This document shows, piece after piece, positions 36,241 to 51,648 of a DNA stretch of 64,000 nucleotides. A program made the translations under genes and the position numbers. A model generated the notes under the pieces. It did no database searches. It was not told where the DNA came from and was given only the letters and a program-made list of their open reading frames with translations. Position 1 is the first letter of the stretch. Each line of letters begins with the position of its first letter. The stretch comes from Ceratorhiza oryzae-sativae (taxonomy: Eukaryota; Basidiomycota; Agaricomycetes; Cantharellales; Ceratobasidiaceae): positions 744,001 to 808,000 of the forward strand of contig JARWMV010000237.1 of NCBI GenBank assembly GCA_030998015.1, in the 5' to 3' direction.

Positions 36241-38255
36241 AGGTATGTATTCAGATTGCCATGTGCCCATCACTTGGATTTTGACAACACGCCAATGCAG
36301 CTCTTGTTAGATTTCGAGGCACGCTGATACCTATGCGTTCCAATGTATGATAACAGGGCATCATATATGTAGTTGTTGTATTCTACCTGCAAAGAGGGAG
36401 TGATTTATATAGAGTCTCTCCTCGGCTTGGAGGTCATATTCTCTCTCTTCCACTTTCTCCAAGACATAAATGATTTGATTGTAAGTTCTGATCTGCAGCT
36501 ACACGGTAAATGCAAAATCGTCGAGACGTACTAAATTTTGAGTGTAAAAAATAAGTCCTGCCAACATAGTTCTGATGTCCAATGAGGATATAGTTTCAAC
36601 AGGCTTAAATGTATCACGACCGGATTCTGATCAATTTGGGTTTGAACCAAACTTTTGCATACGACACAGTCTATAGGCCAACGCGTGGTGAGACTTGACG
36701 GTATGCATTCAACCAGGGTATTTTAGGTAATAGATAAACAACTTGAATGAGGCAAGGATTAAATTAGGTACAAAGGCGATGTTGTAGTGTATTGAAGGCC
36801 GTCGAACCGTTAAGTAAGAATAGGGCGGCTTGTTGTAACAGCGTAGTCTATAAGTGTAAACAAATGTATGCCGTTAGCGAATGGTGGTTGCGAGCAGGAC
36901 GGGAGAGAAGGATGAGACGAGGGGCTTACGGTGGACAGGGCCAATGCAGCAGACGAGCAGATTGCGCTGAGCACAAAAAGGCGGCGCGCAGTGTAGTGAC
37001 TTTCAGCCGCGACATCCGGCACGGCATGCAAACATTACCTCAACACAGTCCTGTGGGCGAGCAGCCGATGTCCCTAACTCGCGCGGACGCCATAGCGTCA
37101 GGACCAAGCGCTCAACCCGGCGGACACACGTGCTTCTCGAGGGTTTAACGAAGCTGGCCGCTCGCGAGGGATGGAGTCTAGGGGAAGAGGATACATCAGT
37201 TGCCGAAGATAGGGGCAAGCGGAAGACCAGCTTACCTCCCCGGCGGTCGCTGGATGCCAAGGTGTCCACGATGATTATGCATCGCGCAAGAAAATGAGCC
37301 GCGCTAGGGCGGGGGTCGCTCGTCGAGGGCGTAGCCAGCTATCCAACGCGGTCAGCCTCGAGCTCGTAGCACCAAAGAGAGACTTACACATATGTGGCGA
37401 CTCGCGATGGGCGGTGTGAGTGTGGGTAAGGAGTAGAGGGTACGGCTATGGGCACTCGATATTAGGGGTATAAGCGGGTGGATGGTGGTGGTTGAGGATG
37501 GGTCGCTGGGTGAGGGAGCAGATTTTATATCCTGAAGGTCTATGCGGATCCAAGCAGGTGTACGTAGCGGACTCATGTGAGTGTAGCCATGTACTATGAG
37601 TGGTTCAGCTCTCTGGTCTATGCGGGGGCCCAATAGCGGGCTCGACCAGCCGGCCTGGGCCTGATTCCCATAGTTTTGAATTATAGTGAATAAATTCAAT
37701 CCTATTGTGAATCGATCAAAATCTGTAACATACTTCGTTGGTTAACGCAAGTGCTTTTAACTCACATATATGCGCTTGCACCAGGTCGAGATTTGTAGAT
37801 TATTGTTAATGTACATCCACCAATGTTAATGTACCGAGATTGCGTCCTTATCCGAAATATAAATGAAGTGGTTGTTTATAATGCTGTTATATTCTCTGTG
37901 AATGGCTATACCTGATTGAGACGAGCGAACAAGATTATGGTGCACTAGTTTACCTGGAAACACTACCTTTTAACAAAATGCCAGCGTGGGTAAGGGTCTG
38001 GTATATTTTCACAGAAGGGGGGGTGTAATTGGTCGGTGCTGCGGTACGGGGCAGGTGCAGTGAATATGCTCCATGCCCACCTAGGTCAAGAGGCGCATAT
38101 AGCTACCAAGGTTTGGAGGGAGTGCTTTTTATATTTAAATTAGAAAATTTCGCTTGAAATCCAAAGTTTTAGGCGCGAAAGATGGATTCGGGAGTGTAAA
38201 GCGTGAATTATGTAGGATGCCGGGTTCGAGTAAGTAGTAAAACACAACAACTAAT
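36241..38255. other. Mostly empty stretch with one weak spliced candidate
   Basis: AT-richer DNA surrounds a short GC-rich island at about 36.9-37.3 kb, where a weak minus-strand gene can be modelled (see 36810-37282). A donor-like AG|GTATGT follows the peptide stop at 36240. From 37.7 to 38.2 kb nothing is visible. Confidence 0.45.
36810..37282 (-). CDS. Weak spliced candidate, unknown small protein
   Basis: From an ATG at 37282, splicing at GGGGAG|GTAAGC...CCCTAG, then GTTGAG|GTAATG...TGAAAG, then CCACC|GTAAGC...TTATAG leaves one open frame to a TAA at 36810. It contains ASFVKPSRSTCVRRVERLVL and TLWRPRELGTSAARPQD. The splice signals are good but I recognise no domain, so this may be coincidence. 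Confidence 0.2.
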
Positions 38256-39682
38256 CTACAGACTCGCGAGGTTGGCCATTTCCTATTGCGACAGAGAATG
38301 ACTTAAGATATAACGATCTATCGTGACCAGATTGACTTACTTGAGCGGTAATACCAAATACAGTACCATGGCGTGGATTCGTTGGGAGTGCATAGTTAGT
38401 GGACTTCTTCCAGACTCCAGATGTGATATTACCAGTCTCAAACGGTACGTATCCGCGTGGACTAAAAGGATAACCTGTCAGCGCCAGCGTATAAGAAATG
38501 TCCATTTTAAGAGAACTCACGACAAATCGTCGACGAAGAGATGATAAACACCAGCATATCGGTTTGACAAAAATATCGTCGGGCCTTCGCTCTGACCAAT
38601 CTCGGCGTTGCCAATCCCACTCGTTACAGTCGTCCATTTCCCAAAGAATGTTGAGCTCTTCTCTTGGACGATGTTACCGTTCTCTTTGCTGTAAATCAAA
38701 AAATTGAGACTAGTGCAATGCCATTTTGGGAAGAATATGCTTGCCTGAAACGATGCCAGGTCTTCGTAGGAGCGTCATAGATCATGTCCGTATCAATGAC
38801 ACTTGTCCCAATGTCGATGTAAACTTGAGCCGGGGTGAAAGTTTTAAAGTCCGTAGTGTTGGCATATAATATGCGAGAATAAGAGGCTCCGGTATGGTTG
38901 GTGTCACTGGCAGCATACAGGTTACTTGCCCAGAACACGATGTAGTGTCCAGCTGAGGCATCATAGACAGCCTCTGGAGCCCAACTCATACCTGATCGAG
39001 AGTGCTTAGACACCGAGTTAAAACAACACCAACGTAATCACCTGCTGTGGCCGGAGATACCTCAACAAGGCGCTCGGCAGACCAAGTTTTCAAGTCTGAA
39101 GACTCCCAGATAGCGAGCGAGCGGCTTCCCTGACGGCCAGCGGTGTCCCAGTTGTTGATAGCCGCGAATCGAAGATCCGTTGCAATCAAGTAGAACTTGT
39201 CGTTGTTCGGGGATCGAATGATATATGGATCACGTACACCCTTAGTGCCGAGAGTCGAGTTCAATACTGCGTAGCCGTGATTCACAGTTGACCAATGCAG
39301 AGGATCATTTCCTTGGCTGACGGCTGAATCATGGCCAGTCAATACACCCCTTCTTTATCTGGGGCATAAGGTGCTTACCAAAATAAATTTGTTCTCCTAC
39401 CAGGGTAAAAGGATTGGATCAGATGTGTCTCTGCAAGGCGAAATAAGCATAGAGCATACCGTTTGGAATGTCTTCGCCTGTGAAGTAGACAAAGCCATAG
39501 CCTTGATACTGGGTATTTTGCTGATGTTGCAGAAAGCTTGGTTACTACGTTGCAAGATGGCAATGGGCGATTAAACTTACCCTCTCCTGAAGATGTTGGA
39601 ACTCAGGCGGAATGGTACGACCCGAAGCCAATAGGCCTCCAAAACCAAGCAATGCTGTAGTCAAAAGTCTGGCTCCGAGCAT
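38256..39682 (-). CDS. Secreted GH43-like glycoside hydrolase (five-bladed beta-propeller)
   Basis: The signal peptide MLGARLLTTALLGFGGLLAS is at 39682. Exons then give YQGYGFVYFTGEDIPNGEQI, GNDPLHWSTVN, GTKGVRDPYIIRSPNNDKFY, LIATDLRF, SLAIWESSDLKTWS, then WAPEAVYDASAGHYIVFWAS, SVIDTDMIYDAPTKTWHRF, SEGPTIFLSN, GVYHLFVDD and PRHGTVFGITAQ. RDPYI, WAPE and the propeller repeats fit the GH43/GH62 arabinanase-type fold. The WAPE glutamate is a conserved position of these enzymes. Likely acts on hemicellulose side chains outside the cell; substrate not deducible. Exon 3 is only 18 nt (39379-39396). The intron 38689-38744 has a GC donor (TTCAG|GCAAGC). All joints keep frame and the stop is at 38256. 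Confidence 0.88.
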
Positions 39683-39726
39683 GATGAAGGGGTTTACACA
39701 GGAGACACACACCTTTGAATCAAGGC

Positions 39727-39739
39727 GATATATATATAT
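39727..39739 (-). promoter_or_regulatory. TATA-like element upstream of the GH43-like gene
   Basis: An alternating TATATATA stretch about 45-57 bp upstream of the ATG at 39682 on the minus strand. It is short for a TATA-to-start distance but is the only such motif there. Confidence 0.4.
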
Positions 39740-40221
39740 CAATTCCGCAGCAGGGGTGGAGTTGCCTAGTGGGCGAAGAATTCGTGAAGGCGAGTTGTGT
39801 AACTTGTCAGGTGGTTGGCGGGAGGAAGCTCAAATGCCCATCTGGAGTCCGAGAACCCGGCTCGCCTGTGCTTTGGCCGAATTAGGATACCCTCCGCGTA
39901 TCGAAAAACACAGCATAAATATGCTCCCCTGGTTGGCCTTGCGCCAGGTGATCGGCTCACTCCGGATATTTGTACCAGGCGGTTGCGTATATCCGTAATA
40001 ACACAAACCACACTGGCTGATTTGGTTAATCGCGGCATAATTTGGCACCAAAAGGGGATATGATTGATTCCAAAAGTACAGCCGACGGAGATGCTTCTGC
40101 TCCACGAGGGCAGGAATCCAAAGTTCTAACTTGCACTAACACCCGGAATACGCATTCAGTAGTGCACGCTGTATATTATACTTCTAAAACCTGAACAGTG
40201 GAACGTAGAAATCTCAAAAAG

Positions 40222-42978
<2,757 letters not shown>

Positions 42979-43218
42979 ATTAGAATTTGATGTATTCTAA
43001 ACAATGTTCTTTAGATATTATTGCTGTAAGTTTTCTCGGATTGGGACAGATCGCAGGGTTGGAGCGGAGGTTGGTATCGGATAGTTGCGGTCGCGGTTCG
43101 GCGCTTGGGCGATCTCTTGAGGCGCGTCGCGCGTGAGCAGCCACATAGCGCCAAACACCTGCTAGTCAGGCTTGACCGAACCACATCCGTTCCACTGTGC
43201 CCATCCCCCTTGAGACAT
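42979..43218. promoter_or_regulatory. Divergent promoter region of alpha-actinin and POB3
   Basis: Only 240 bp separate the two start codons, which point away from each other. The region must contain both promoters. I see no TATA box. Confidence 0.6.
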
Positions 43219-45538
43219 AATGTCGACCCAGTTCGACAGCATTTACCATGGAACTGGCATAGATCTCGGGAGTAAGCCCACCTTTCAATTTCTTTAGCGT
43301 ACAAATCGTTGAGCAAAATTGGCGCGAGCAGAGATTCGATTTGCTGCAGTGGGCATCGCGTGGAAGGCTCTCGACAGCGAGGAAAATGTTATGATACCAG
43401 CGGGTGATATTAAATACTGCCAATGGCTACGGTAAGCAGCGCTGGCTCTCCGGTTTAGGGTAAATTGTTGTTGAGCAAGCCACCTTCATACCCCAACCCC
43501 TATAGAGTTGCAAGGAATTTTCAACTTCGGGTTATCCTCAAGGAGAACAGGCGCCGGGAGACATTCGATGGGTTCTTGAGAGAGGCAAGCAGAGCTCTTC
43601 ATGGGGTCGATTATACTGTGCTCAAGATATGAGTCTAGGACCACGAAAAGGTTTCGCAACTAGTTAACCAACACTACAAGGTCCAGCTTGAGACCAAAGA
43701 AATTAGCGTCAAGGGGTGGAACTGGGGATCTACGGATGTCCAAGGTGAGCAGTAGTCTGTATCTAAATTGGCCAATGAGTCGAACTTGTTTTGCAGGCAT
43801 GGATCTTGCATTTGTTGTTGCCAACAGGACCGCATTTGAGGTCCCCCTTCGGTCCATCACCAACTCTAACATTGCCGGAAGGACAGAAGTCTCTTTGGAG
43901 TTTAGCACAGCCGCGCCGTCTGCATCAGCGGGCAAGTCAAAAAAGGGCCGTCCTGACGAGCTTACGGAGATTCGGTTCTATGTCCCGGGCACGCACACCA
44001 AGGATGATGAAGATGACGATGTTGGCAAGGACGACGAGGAGGTCTCTGCAGCCCAAGCATTCCATGACATGATCAAGGAGAAGGCGGATATCGGCCAGGT
44101 CACCGGAGATGTTCTCGTTAGCTTCAGCGAGGTTAACATACAAACACCTCGGTCAGTCTTCTGGTTGTGCACCAGATGGCTCAGTTGTCTGACTCGCCTC
44201 TAGCGGTCGTTATGATATCGACATGTTCCCCACGTTCTTACGGTTACGTGGCAAGACGTACGACTACAAGATCCTCTATTCTTCAATCACTCGGCTTTTC
44301 CTCCTGTCTCCAGATGATTTACACGTCGAGATGGTGGTATGTAGGGCTCGTACATCATTAACAGTCGAAGTTTGACAACACTATGATAGGTCGGTCTTGA
44401 CCCACCTATTCGACAAGGCCAAACGAGATACCCTTACCTTCGCATGCTCTTTGGTCGCGACGAGGAGCTCGAGACTGAGATACAGATTGACGAGTACGTT
44501 TCAAACTCTCAAAACAAGGCACTCCAATTCACGATACGTCCATTCCAGGGAGGCTTTGGTTACAAAATATGAGGGGAAACTGGAAAAGAAATACGAGGGC
44601 CCAGCGCACGAAGTGATTTCACGTATATTCCGTGGTCTCACTGGAAAAAAGATCATCGCGCCCACCACCTTCCGCAGGTAAGATTCGTAAACTTGCAGCA
44701 GTCATACGATGGACTAAGCCTTTGTCGTTCTAGTCACGAGGATATGTATGGCGTCAAGTGTAACTTGAAGGCCGTCCAAGGAACTCTCTTCCCTCTTGAG
44801 AAGTCCTTGTTCTTTGTCGCAAAACAGCCTCACCTCGTTGAATTTGCCGATATCCACCAAGTCGTGTTCTCGCGGTACGTTGGTGGCACAAACTCCGTAG
44901 CCCGAGCTGTACTCACCACCACACTCCGGTCAGAATGGGATCCGGCACGGCTGCAGCTCGTACATTTGATTTGCGAATCGTCTCTAAAACCGGGCCTGAA
45001 GTCACCTTCACATCCATCAACAAAGAGGAGCACGATCCGATCGAAAATTACCTCACCTCGAAGAAAGTCCGGACAAAGAATGAGATGGCTGATGCAGATT
45101 TAATGGCTGTTGTCGCTGCTGCAGACAGTGATGACGACGAGATGCAGAGTGTTGCCTCCGAAGGCAGCGAGCGACCCAAGCCGAGGGCGATGGATGATGA
45201 CGATGAGAGTGAAGAAGGCAAGTAGATTGTATCGCGTTATCACTTTGCCCGAATTAATTTTTCTTTCAGATGAGGACTTCCAAGCGTCCGAGTCGGACGG
45301 TGGGTCTCCTTCGGAGAGCGACTCTGAGGTTTCCGACAGGATGTCGATTGCCAGTGGTGACTTGGCTATTGCCCAAGAGGACAAAAAGAAACCCAAAAAG
45401 CCTAAGGATAAACAAGGAGACGATGAGGATGGCGAGAGAAAGAAGAAAAAGGCCAAGCCAAAACCAAAGCCAAAACCGAAGGAAAAGGCGTCTGAGGATG
45501 GGCCCGCCAAAAAGAAGCAGAAGAAAAATGGTGACTAG
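43219..45538 (+). CDS. POB3: FACT histone chaperone subunit POB3 (SSRP1)
   Basis: Start MSTQFDSIYHGTGIDLG (43219). Next exons read ARAEIRFAAVGIAWKALDSE, VMIPAGDIKYCQWLR and VARNFQLRVILKENRRRETF. The SSRP1 dimerisation and middle PH-like domains follow: VQLETKEISVKGWNWGSTDV, DLAFVVANRTAFEVPLRSI, DELTEIRFYVPGTH, ALVTKYEGKLEKKYEGPAHE, VISRIFRGLTGKK, GVKCNLKAVQGTLFPLEKSL, VEFADIHQVVFSR, RTFDLRIVSKTGPEVTFTSI and NKEEHDPIENYL. The tail is acidic (DSDDDEMQSVASEGSE) then Lys-rich (KKKKAKPKPKPKPKEKA) with no HMG box, as in yeast Pob3, which relies on a separate HMG protein. POB3 with SPT16 reorganises nucleosomes during transcription and replication. Intron 43585-43638 has a GC donor (GAGAG|GCAAGC). 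Confidence 0.95.
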
Positions 45539-45791
45539 AATCGCTAGGGTGTTGTATTCGGTTTTTTGATTGTCATATCGTTTGCATCGTAATGCTCGTT
45601 TATTACCATGTTGACCGTGCTCGAGAGCTCAGTATGCCACCTTGAGAAGAAATCGAACCCCAGGATATTTGAGTCATGTATGATTCCTGCAAACGAGTCA
45701 ACACGCGGAGCTTCTCTCGATACACCCTACGTTGATCTGATATGCCGGTGACTCCAAATCAATCTCACGGCACTAACAATTAGATATAAAG

Positions 45792-47556
45792 CACGACTGT
45801 CTCGTAGCTTGGCCTTTCGGTGCTCCCGCAATCGTCTGTCCTTATTTCACATGATGGCCACCATCGTCAACCTTGGGTTCATGGATCTCAACTCGGCTGC
45901 TGAATCTGTTACACTCAGCAGCGGGATCGTATTCAGTGGCGCCATCGAAGCACAAAAGATTAAATTGGCGTGCGATAAACTTAGTAAAGCGTGGCCAATT
46001 CTGGGAGCACACCTTCGTCGGAACGAGTCGGCAAGTCCCTGTTTTTTTTTCGTTGTTCAACTCACGTTCATCCAAATTGTATTGTTAGACGGGCAAAGTC
46101 GAAGCGGTGGTCCCGGATCCTACTGATGCAACACTAAAAGCCACCTCTTTGGTACTTAGCTATCATACTCCAGTGTCGGCTCATTGAGGCTTACAACCGC
46201 TCACATGCCAGCTTGTTAATGGCACGCTTTCGGAGAACGAAAAGCTTTATACCCCAACCAGCACAATTTCCACGCAGTTTATTCCACGTAACGAATCGCT
46301 CTACATACCTCGACCTCTGCAAAATCTTGAAGCCTACATTTCTAGCGGTGACCCAGCCTTCGCGCTACACGTTGCATACCTCGCAGATGCTACTATCCTT
46401 ACGCTTACTATCGCTCATATTCTCATGGATGCGTCTGGTTTCACAGAAGTAATCAGAGCTCTCATACTCGCCCTGAATGGGGAAGCAATTCCCCCCCTTC
46501 TATCCCATGATCCTTGGAATGCAGTCTTGCGAGATGCGCTACTCTCTCCCATTGACCCTGATGCAAGTCGAGGATGGGCTGTTTGGGATGCAGAATCTGG
46601 CGTCGCATCTCGTCAGGCCGAAGAGAAAGACCTTCAAGCAGACGGACCAATTCAGCCACGCACGATCTATTTCCCTGCTGCTGAAATTGCTCGCCTCAAG
46701 CAAGAGGCTACAGAGGATCTGCAAAAAGGTGGATACGAAATCCCTATCCTCAGTACCACTGATATCATTGGTGCCTGGCTATACAAGGTGAGTGCATCTC
46801 CAGATTTTCAAAGCCAAAATACGTTTAACGCGCATATAGCACACCTTCATCGATACGCCGGACAGCGAAGAGAAAAGCCGTTTTATATATGTAGTTGACG
46901 TCCGGTGCGTAGCAGCTGATAGCTAACAGATTGACTTCGAACTGTGACATCATTCTTGTCAGGAATCGTTTTCCTGAGGCCTTCCAGCCAGGCCACGCCT
47001 ACCTCCACAACGCGTTTCTCAATATGTCCACCCATCAAATCACGGTCATTGAGCTCCATTCCATGACTCTGGGAGAAATTGCACGCATGATTTGCCTTTC
47101 GGTAAAGAAATGCACCGCTGTAGGATCACTGTTGTCCCAGCTGAGATGGAAACACGAGCATGCGGGACAGACTCAACTACCCTTTAGCCCAGGCGAGCGC
47201 ATGCAATGTGAGTGTTATAAAAAAAGCAAGCCTCGATTTGGATTGACGACATCAAATTATAGTTGCTTCCAGCTGTAAGCTTCCATCTACTGAAATCAGA
47301 AACAATTCACTTATTCATATCTGCAGGGCTTTCGTTTCGCCTGGGAGACCTCAATGTCAGAGAACACGTCAAGCCAGGAACCGGAACCGGTCAAGTACTG
47401 GACGTGCTGTATAACGTCCGCGGGAGCGCCCGATGCACGTCAGCCATCAAGTTCAAGGATGTCGATGGCGGAGTTATATGCGACATGGATTGGGGGATCA
47501 GACGTTGGACATCCGGAGAAATGGCTAAATATGCATACGAAAATATTTCTCCTTAA
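45792..47556 (+). CDS. BAHD-type acyltransferase family protein
   Basis: Coding sequence begins in HDCLVAWPFGAPAIVCPYF (from 45792), then must shift one base at about 45850 to MMATIVNLGFMDLNSAAESV; the true start lies upstream and is unresolved. Next come LACDKLSKAWPILGAHLRRN and TGKVEAVVPDPTDATLKATS. The active-site motif HxxxD is HILMDASG. Later parts are STTDIIGAWLYK, FPEAFQPGHAYLHNAFLNMS, SFRLGDLNVREH and CDMDWGIRRW, which stands where BAHD enzymes have DFGWG. The family transfers acyl groups from acyl-CoA to alcohols or amines. The acceptor cannot be told from sequence. The intron 46031-46088 has a GC donor (GAGTCG|GCAAGT). The gene ends 34 bp before the convergent F-box gene. Confidence 0.8.
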
Positions 47557-47590
47557 GCCTACGTACGAAAACATATATCACCATGCCATA

Positions 47591-49450
47591 TTACAGTGGT
47601 TGGGCTTGTATAGTAGGAGTAAACCCCCAGTGTAGTCCAGCAAACTCATTATATAACTGGTGATAATATCCTGCATCCAACATTATGCTACTTCCAACGT
47701 CTTGCCGCTTGCGTAGGCCCGAGAAAGTTATATCGACTACTTCTGTTGAATGTCTCTGGATATGCCAACAGGTTTGGTAATCAAAGGTGTCGGGAATGTC
47801 TTCCTCTGGATATATGCGCAGCAGCACCAGGCTAGTGCATTGGCGTGCTAACTCGAACACCTCCTGTGATTCGCGCTCTTTCGAAATGTATTTGTACTTT
47901 CGATTCGCCAGATGTGGAAGAACATTAAAACCAAGGTTGAGGTATTTTAATTTTGGAAGGCTAACCAAGGCAGTCTTTGCACTCTCCTATAGAAATCTAG
48001 GTTCAGCCGAGAAAATTCGCCGGATCCGGATGCACTTACAGGATCCCCGTCCACCCAAAGAAGGGTGAGCTCTACGAGATTTGGCGTAGCTCGTAGCACT
48101 TCAGAAAAAGTCGTACAGTCTAGCATATAGGTAGAGAGAAAATCAAGTCGCTCGAGGTTCGGCAAACGGTGAAACGATTGAGAAAACCCAGACAAATCGG
48201 TATCTTCGTCGTCAGCAGAATCGCGTATTCCTAGACGCTCGAGTTTCTGCGCAAACCCCAACTGAAGAAAAAGCATAACGAGATAGGTAGGCCCAATGAA
48301 ATGTCGCAAGTGAGGCAAGACGCCACGCAAGGCCGGTACACCCAGTTGGAGCGGTTGATGGATTAACGCATTCATCTCCCAGTCCCAGGGAAGTTCCAGG
48401 CCACGGAGACTAGGATGCCGGAACAAAAATTCCCGTAAGTCGCTTTGTTCATTCGCCTGCACGAAAAACTCGGAATCGATGTTGGCGGTTCCCTTCAACG
48501 AAAAGATCGTGAGCCTCGGAAAAGTGCGCTCTAGCACTGGAGCGATTGCTTCAACAAGCCATCCGCTCTCATCGTATTCTTCGTTCTTGGGATCTTCTTT
48601 TAGGTCCAGTTCGAGGTGCTCGATCCCGGGAGACGAGATTATCATCTCTATCAGGCTTGGTGGAATATGCCCATGGGTATTCGGGCTATGAGCTGAGCGA
48701 AGCCGGATAGCACAAATGCGTAGTCCAAAGCGCAACGAAGATAACTTACCAAGCCCAAAGTCCTTGATACGTATTCGCTTGAGATTCCTGAAACTAAACA
48801 TCTGTGTAACTCTAAGCACAAGCCCAACAAAGAACACTACAATACAATACTCACATCCGCAAACTGGTTGTCTGTTGTGACGCTACATCAGCTTCGGGTT
48901 CGATAGGTCGATATTTGTGTGGAAGCTCACCGTCGTATCGACTGATATTCATGGGTATATCAAAAGAGAAGTCTTCGATGCCTGGACAACATTGACTGAG
49001 AGCTCTGAATATATTGGTATTGTCGGGGAGCCAGGGCAACGTCCAATCGACGCTTTTAAGCTTCGTAAGTTTGGGAAGGGCAGCACTAATAATAGCGGAT
49101 TCTAGTGGATGAAACGAAGGGTGCTGGCGTTGCACCCGATTGTCCAAGACAAGCCTTTTGACATAGTCCGTAACACAAAGGCCGTCTATGGGGGACGAGG
49201 AGCGAAGGCGGCTAGGTTCCAGGAGGGCAGGTAGTCGTGTGTGTTGCACAATGTGCTCATAGAGGATGCGTGCAGCAAAGACCGGAGCGTCCCACGACAA
49301 GTATACGGTGTCGTAAAGGAGGGGAAAGAGGACTCGGTACCATGAATGGCAAACCCTAGAAAAGACAACCAAGTCGGCTAATCGAAAGTTTGAAGAAAGG
49401 ATGATTTGAAAGAATATTTCTACAGGAAGTCGAGTATTATAAGAAGGCAT
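47591..49450 (-). CDS. F-box protein with leucine-rich repeat-like tail
   Basis: Three exons. The N-terminus LPVEIFFQIILSSNFRLADL and VVFSRVCHSWYRVLFPLLYD is an F-box. The remainder is rich in Leu and shows repeat-like strands (LPKLTKLKSVDWTLPWL, IEHLELDL, LPNLERLDFLSTYML, PNLVELTLLWVDGD, LPKLKYLNLGFNVLPHL). Intron 1 follows QTTSLR. Its donor is GTGAGT, and the acceptor TTTAG gives IFRNLKRIRIKDFG. Intron 2 starts with GTAAGT after GDP and ends CTATAG before ESAKTALVSLP. F-box proteins recruit substrates to SCF ubiquitin ligases; such genes are numerous and variable in Agaricomycetes. Target unknown. Confidence 0.85.
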
Positions 49451-50394
49451 AGTGAGATAGTGTCTCCCTGCCTTCCTCTAGTGCAGATTTATATGCACAG
49501 CGCAACTGATTGGTCCAATCGCGAGCACCACGAAGCATGGGGGAGTTTGAATCATCACTCACGAAACACGGCTGTAAACCTGTGATGAGGGCGTGAAGTC
49601 TTACAACGCGGGCTGGAAGTCGCCTTGCCTCGCCGACCAAACAAGTGTACTCATGTACTCATACCACAAAGTCCGAACCCGAAAAAAAGCAAGTTATCAC
49701 TAGAGTCGACTCGACATACTCACTGGATCGCCTGGAAGCAATTGATTATAGGCATTGAGCACAAAACTGTCAGGTACTTGGTAGAGGAACACCGATATCA
49801 TCGGTGGCGCGTATAGCTCGGACTGTTCAGCCAACGGAGAGAAGTCTATGTAGCAAGTTCATTGCTCAAAGAACGTTTGGCCAGCATATAGCAAGACAAA
49901 GATACGTGAAAGTGGTCTAGGACGGCAGTGAAGGGCTCCGTCGGCCTAAGCCAATTTTCAAGCAGTTATTTCCGAAGGGGACAGCGGGGAAGTGCCTGCC
50001 GATGCTTTGCTGAGTCTGCAACCAAGGGTGGTCGTGGTTGTTGACTGTGCCAGTTCCTGACCAATTGCGGCATCTCCCCGACCGGCGCAAACAAACAATG
50101 GCTGCGCCGGTGGCAACACGCACCATAAAGACCAAACAGCAAGGATATAAAAAGTTATGCATTGGTATAGTCGCGGTGTGGTTTCAACGAGAATGACATT
50201 ATTATTTGAGAGTCTGGATTGGTCTGCACACTGATGACTGCTATGATCATCGCGGCGAGCAGTGGGCGCATAAGCGCCGAAATAACGTCATCAGGCTCCG
50301 GAACGTATTTCTGTGTGAACGTGCCAATCTCGGTACACACTCGAGGTCTCGTTCGACTCAATTATCCTGCACTACTCTCCAAAAACTACCCAAA
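49451..50394. other. Spacer between F-box gene and mitochondrial-type gene
   Basis: A divergent spacer of about 940 bp. It contains only short frames without motifs and should hold both promoters. Confidence 0.45.
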
Positions 50395-51353
50395 ATGGCC
50401 TCCAGATTTGGTCTCAGGCTAGCAGCGAGGTCTATGCGTCAGCCCGCGCTTGTCTCTCCACGCGTTGGACGCAGAATGATGTCGTCGACGCCAGCACCGC
50501 CATCGTCGGACACTCCTTGGATTGTGAGTTATCAAACACTTTTACGTTATGAGTTTTTCTGTTAACTTGACTCGCAGGCTGCTGCTGCGATTGGGACGGT
50601 TGGCGCGGTAAGTCCGTTGATCATGCTGTGCAAATGATGTACTGAAATTATTGCGTCACCCAGCTTGCGTTCATTTATTCTCCTTCAGGTGAAAAGGCCA
50701 AGCAGCATCACACCGAGCATGCAACTACTCCCAAGAAGAGGGCAGCCGCTGCTAAAGAAGAAGCACCAGCCGAGTCAGAGAAGCAAGAGAGCAAGACCGA
50801 GGACAGTAAGCGGGAGGACGAGGCAAACGCCCCTGCAGTGCAGGAGTCAATCAAGAAGAGCACTGTGAGCTTGTCCAGCTTATGAAACTTGAACCACTTG
50901 CTCATTCAAACTCTCAAGACATCCGATGGTGACCCGGCTGCTGCAAAAGTGGAGGAAGAGAAGGAGGCTAAGAGCGGGAGCGACGGGGACACGTCTGTAG
51001 CGGAATCTGTGAAGCAGAGCATGGTATGTTTTGTGCACGAACCAAATTTGTTCGCTCTACTAATGCCCATGCAACCAAGCAATTCGATGGCGATCCTGCG
51101 TCCGCAAAAGCAGCGGAAACAGCGGAAGCGAAAGCTACTGGATCCCCCAAGGCTAGCGATAGTTCAGAATCTGATGGAGATTTTGTCAAGATTGAAAAAA
51201 TGGAGGTTCCGGACGTGAAAGAAACATTGAAGAAGGCGGATGTAAGCTTATTTTTTTTTCTCAAATTTCATAAGGCTAACGGAAACACTGCAGATGGATG
51301 TACCGGCAATTGCCAAGGCCGACGAGGAAAAACGGACCAAAAACAAAGAGTGA
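50395..51353 (+). CDS. Probable mitochondrial single-pass protein with acidic repeats
   Basis: Six exons (50395-50523, 50578-50607, 50664-50864, 50919-51023, 51080-51241, 51294-51353) give 229 codons (228 residues). The first about 35 residues are rich in Arg, Ser and Ala without acid residues (MASRFGLRLAARSMRQPALV, GRRMMSS), typical of a mitochondrial presequence. A membrane segment follows (AAAAIGTVGALAFIY), then a charged tail of Lys, Glu, Ala and Ser. Exons 4 and 5 look like diverged duplicates: each starts near DGDPA(A/S)AK and carries a Glu/Ala/Lys stretch. The fold suggests an inner-membrane protein with a soluble coiled tail. I do not recognise the family. Confidence 0.75.
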
Positions 51354-51648
51354 ATGTAACGCTCGTAATATGAATATAATATTGTCCGATGGTGCTTGTA
51401 TCCTAATTTTATCTGCTGAGCCTTGACGAGCACAGTACCCCAGCTCTGCGCCGCAGCCGTAAAATCTCTAGAGAACGAGATCGGGTAGCCGTCTGTGTCT
51501 GCGGGTCACGTGACAAAACAGCACTGCTTTAGCCGCTTTCAGATAACATTGCTCAGGACTCTGATCTTGCCATCGACTACTTATATCCCCTGGGTCTTAC
51601 CACCACATCCACCACCTGTTCCCCCTAGATCCTACCTACTAAACCAAG

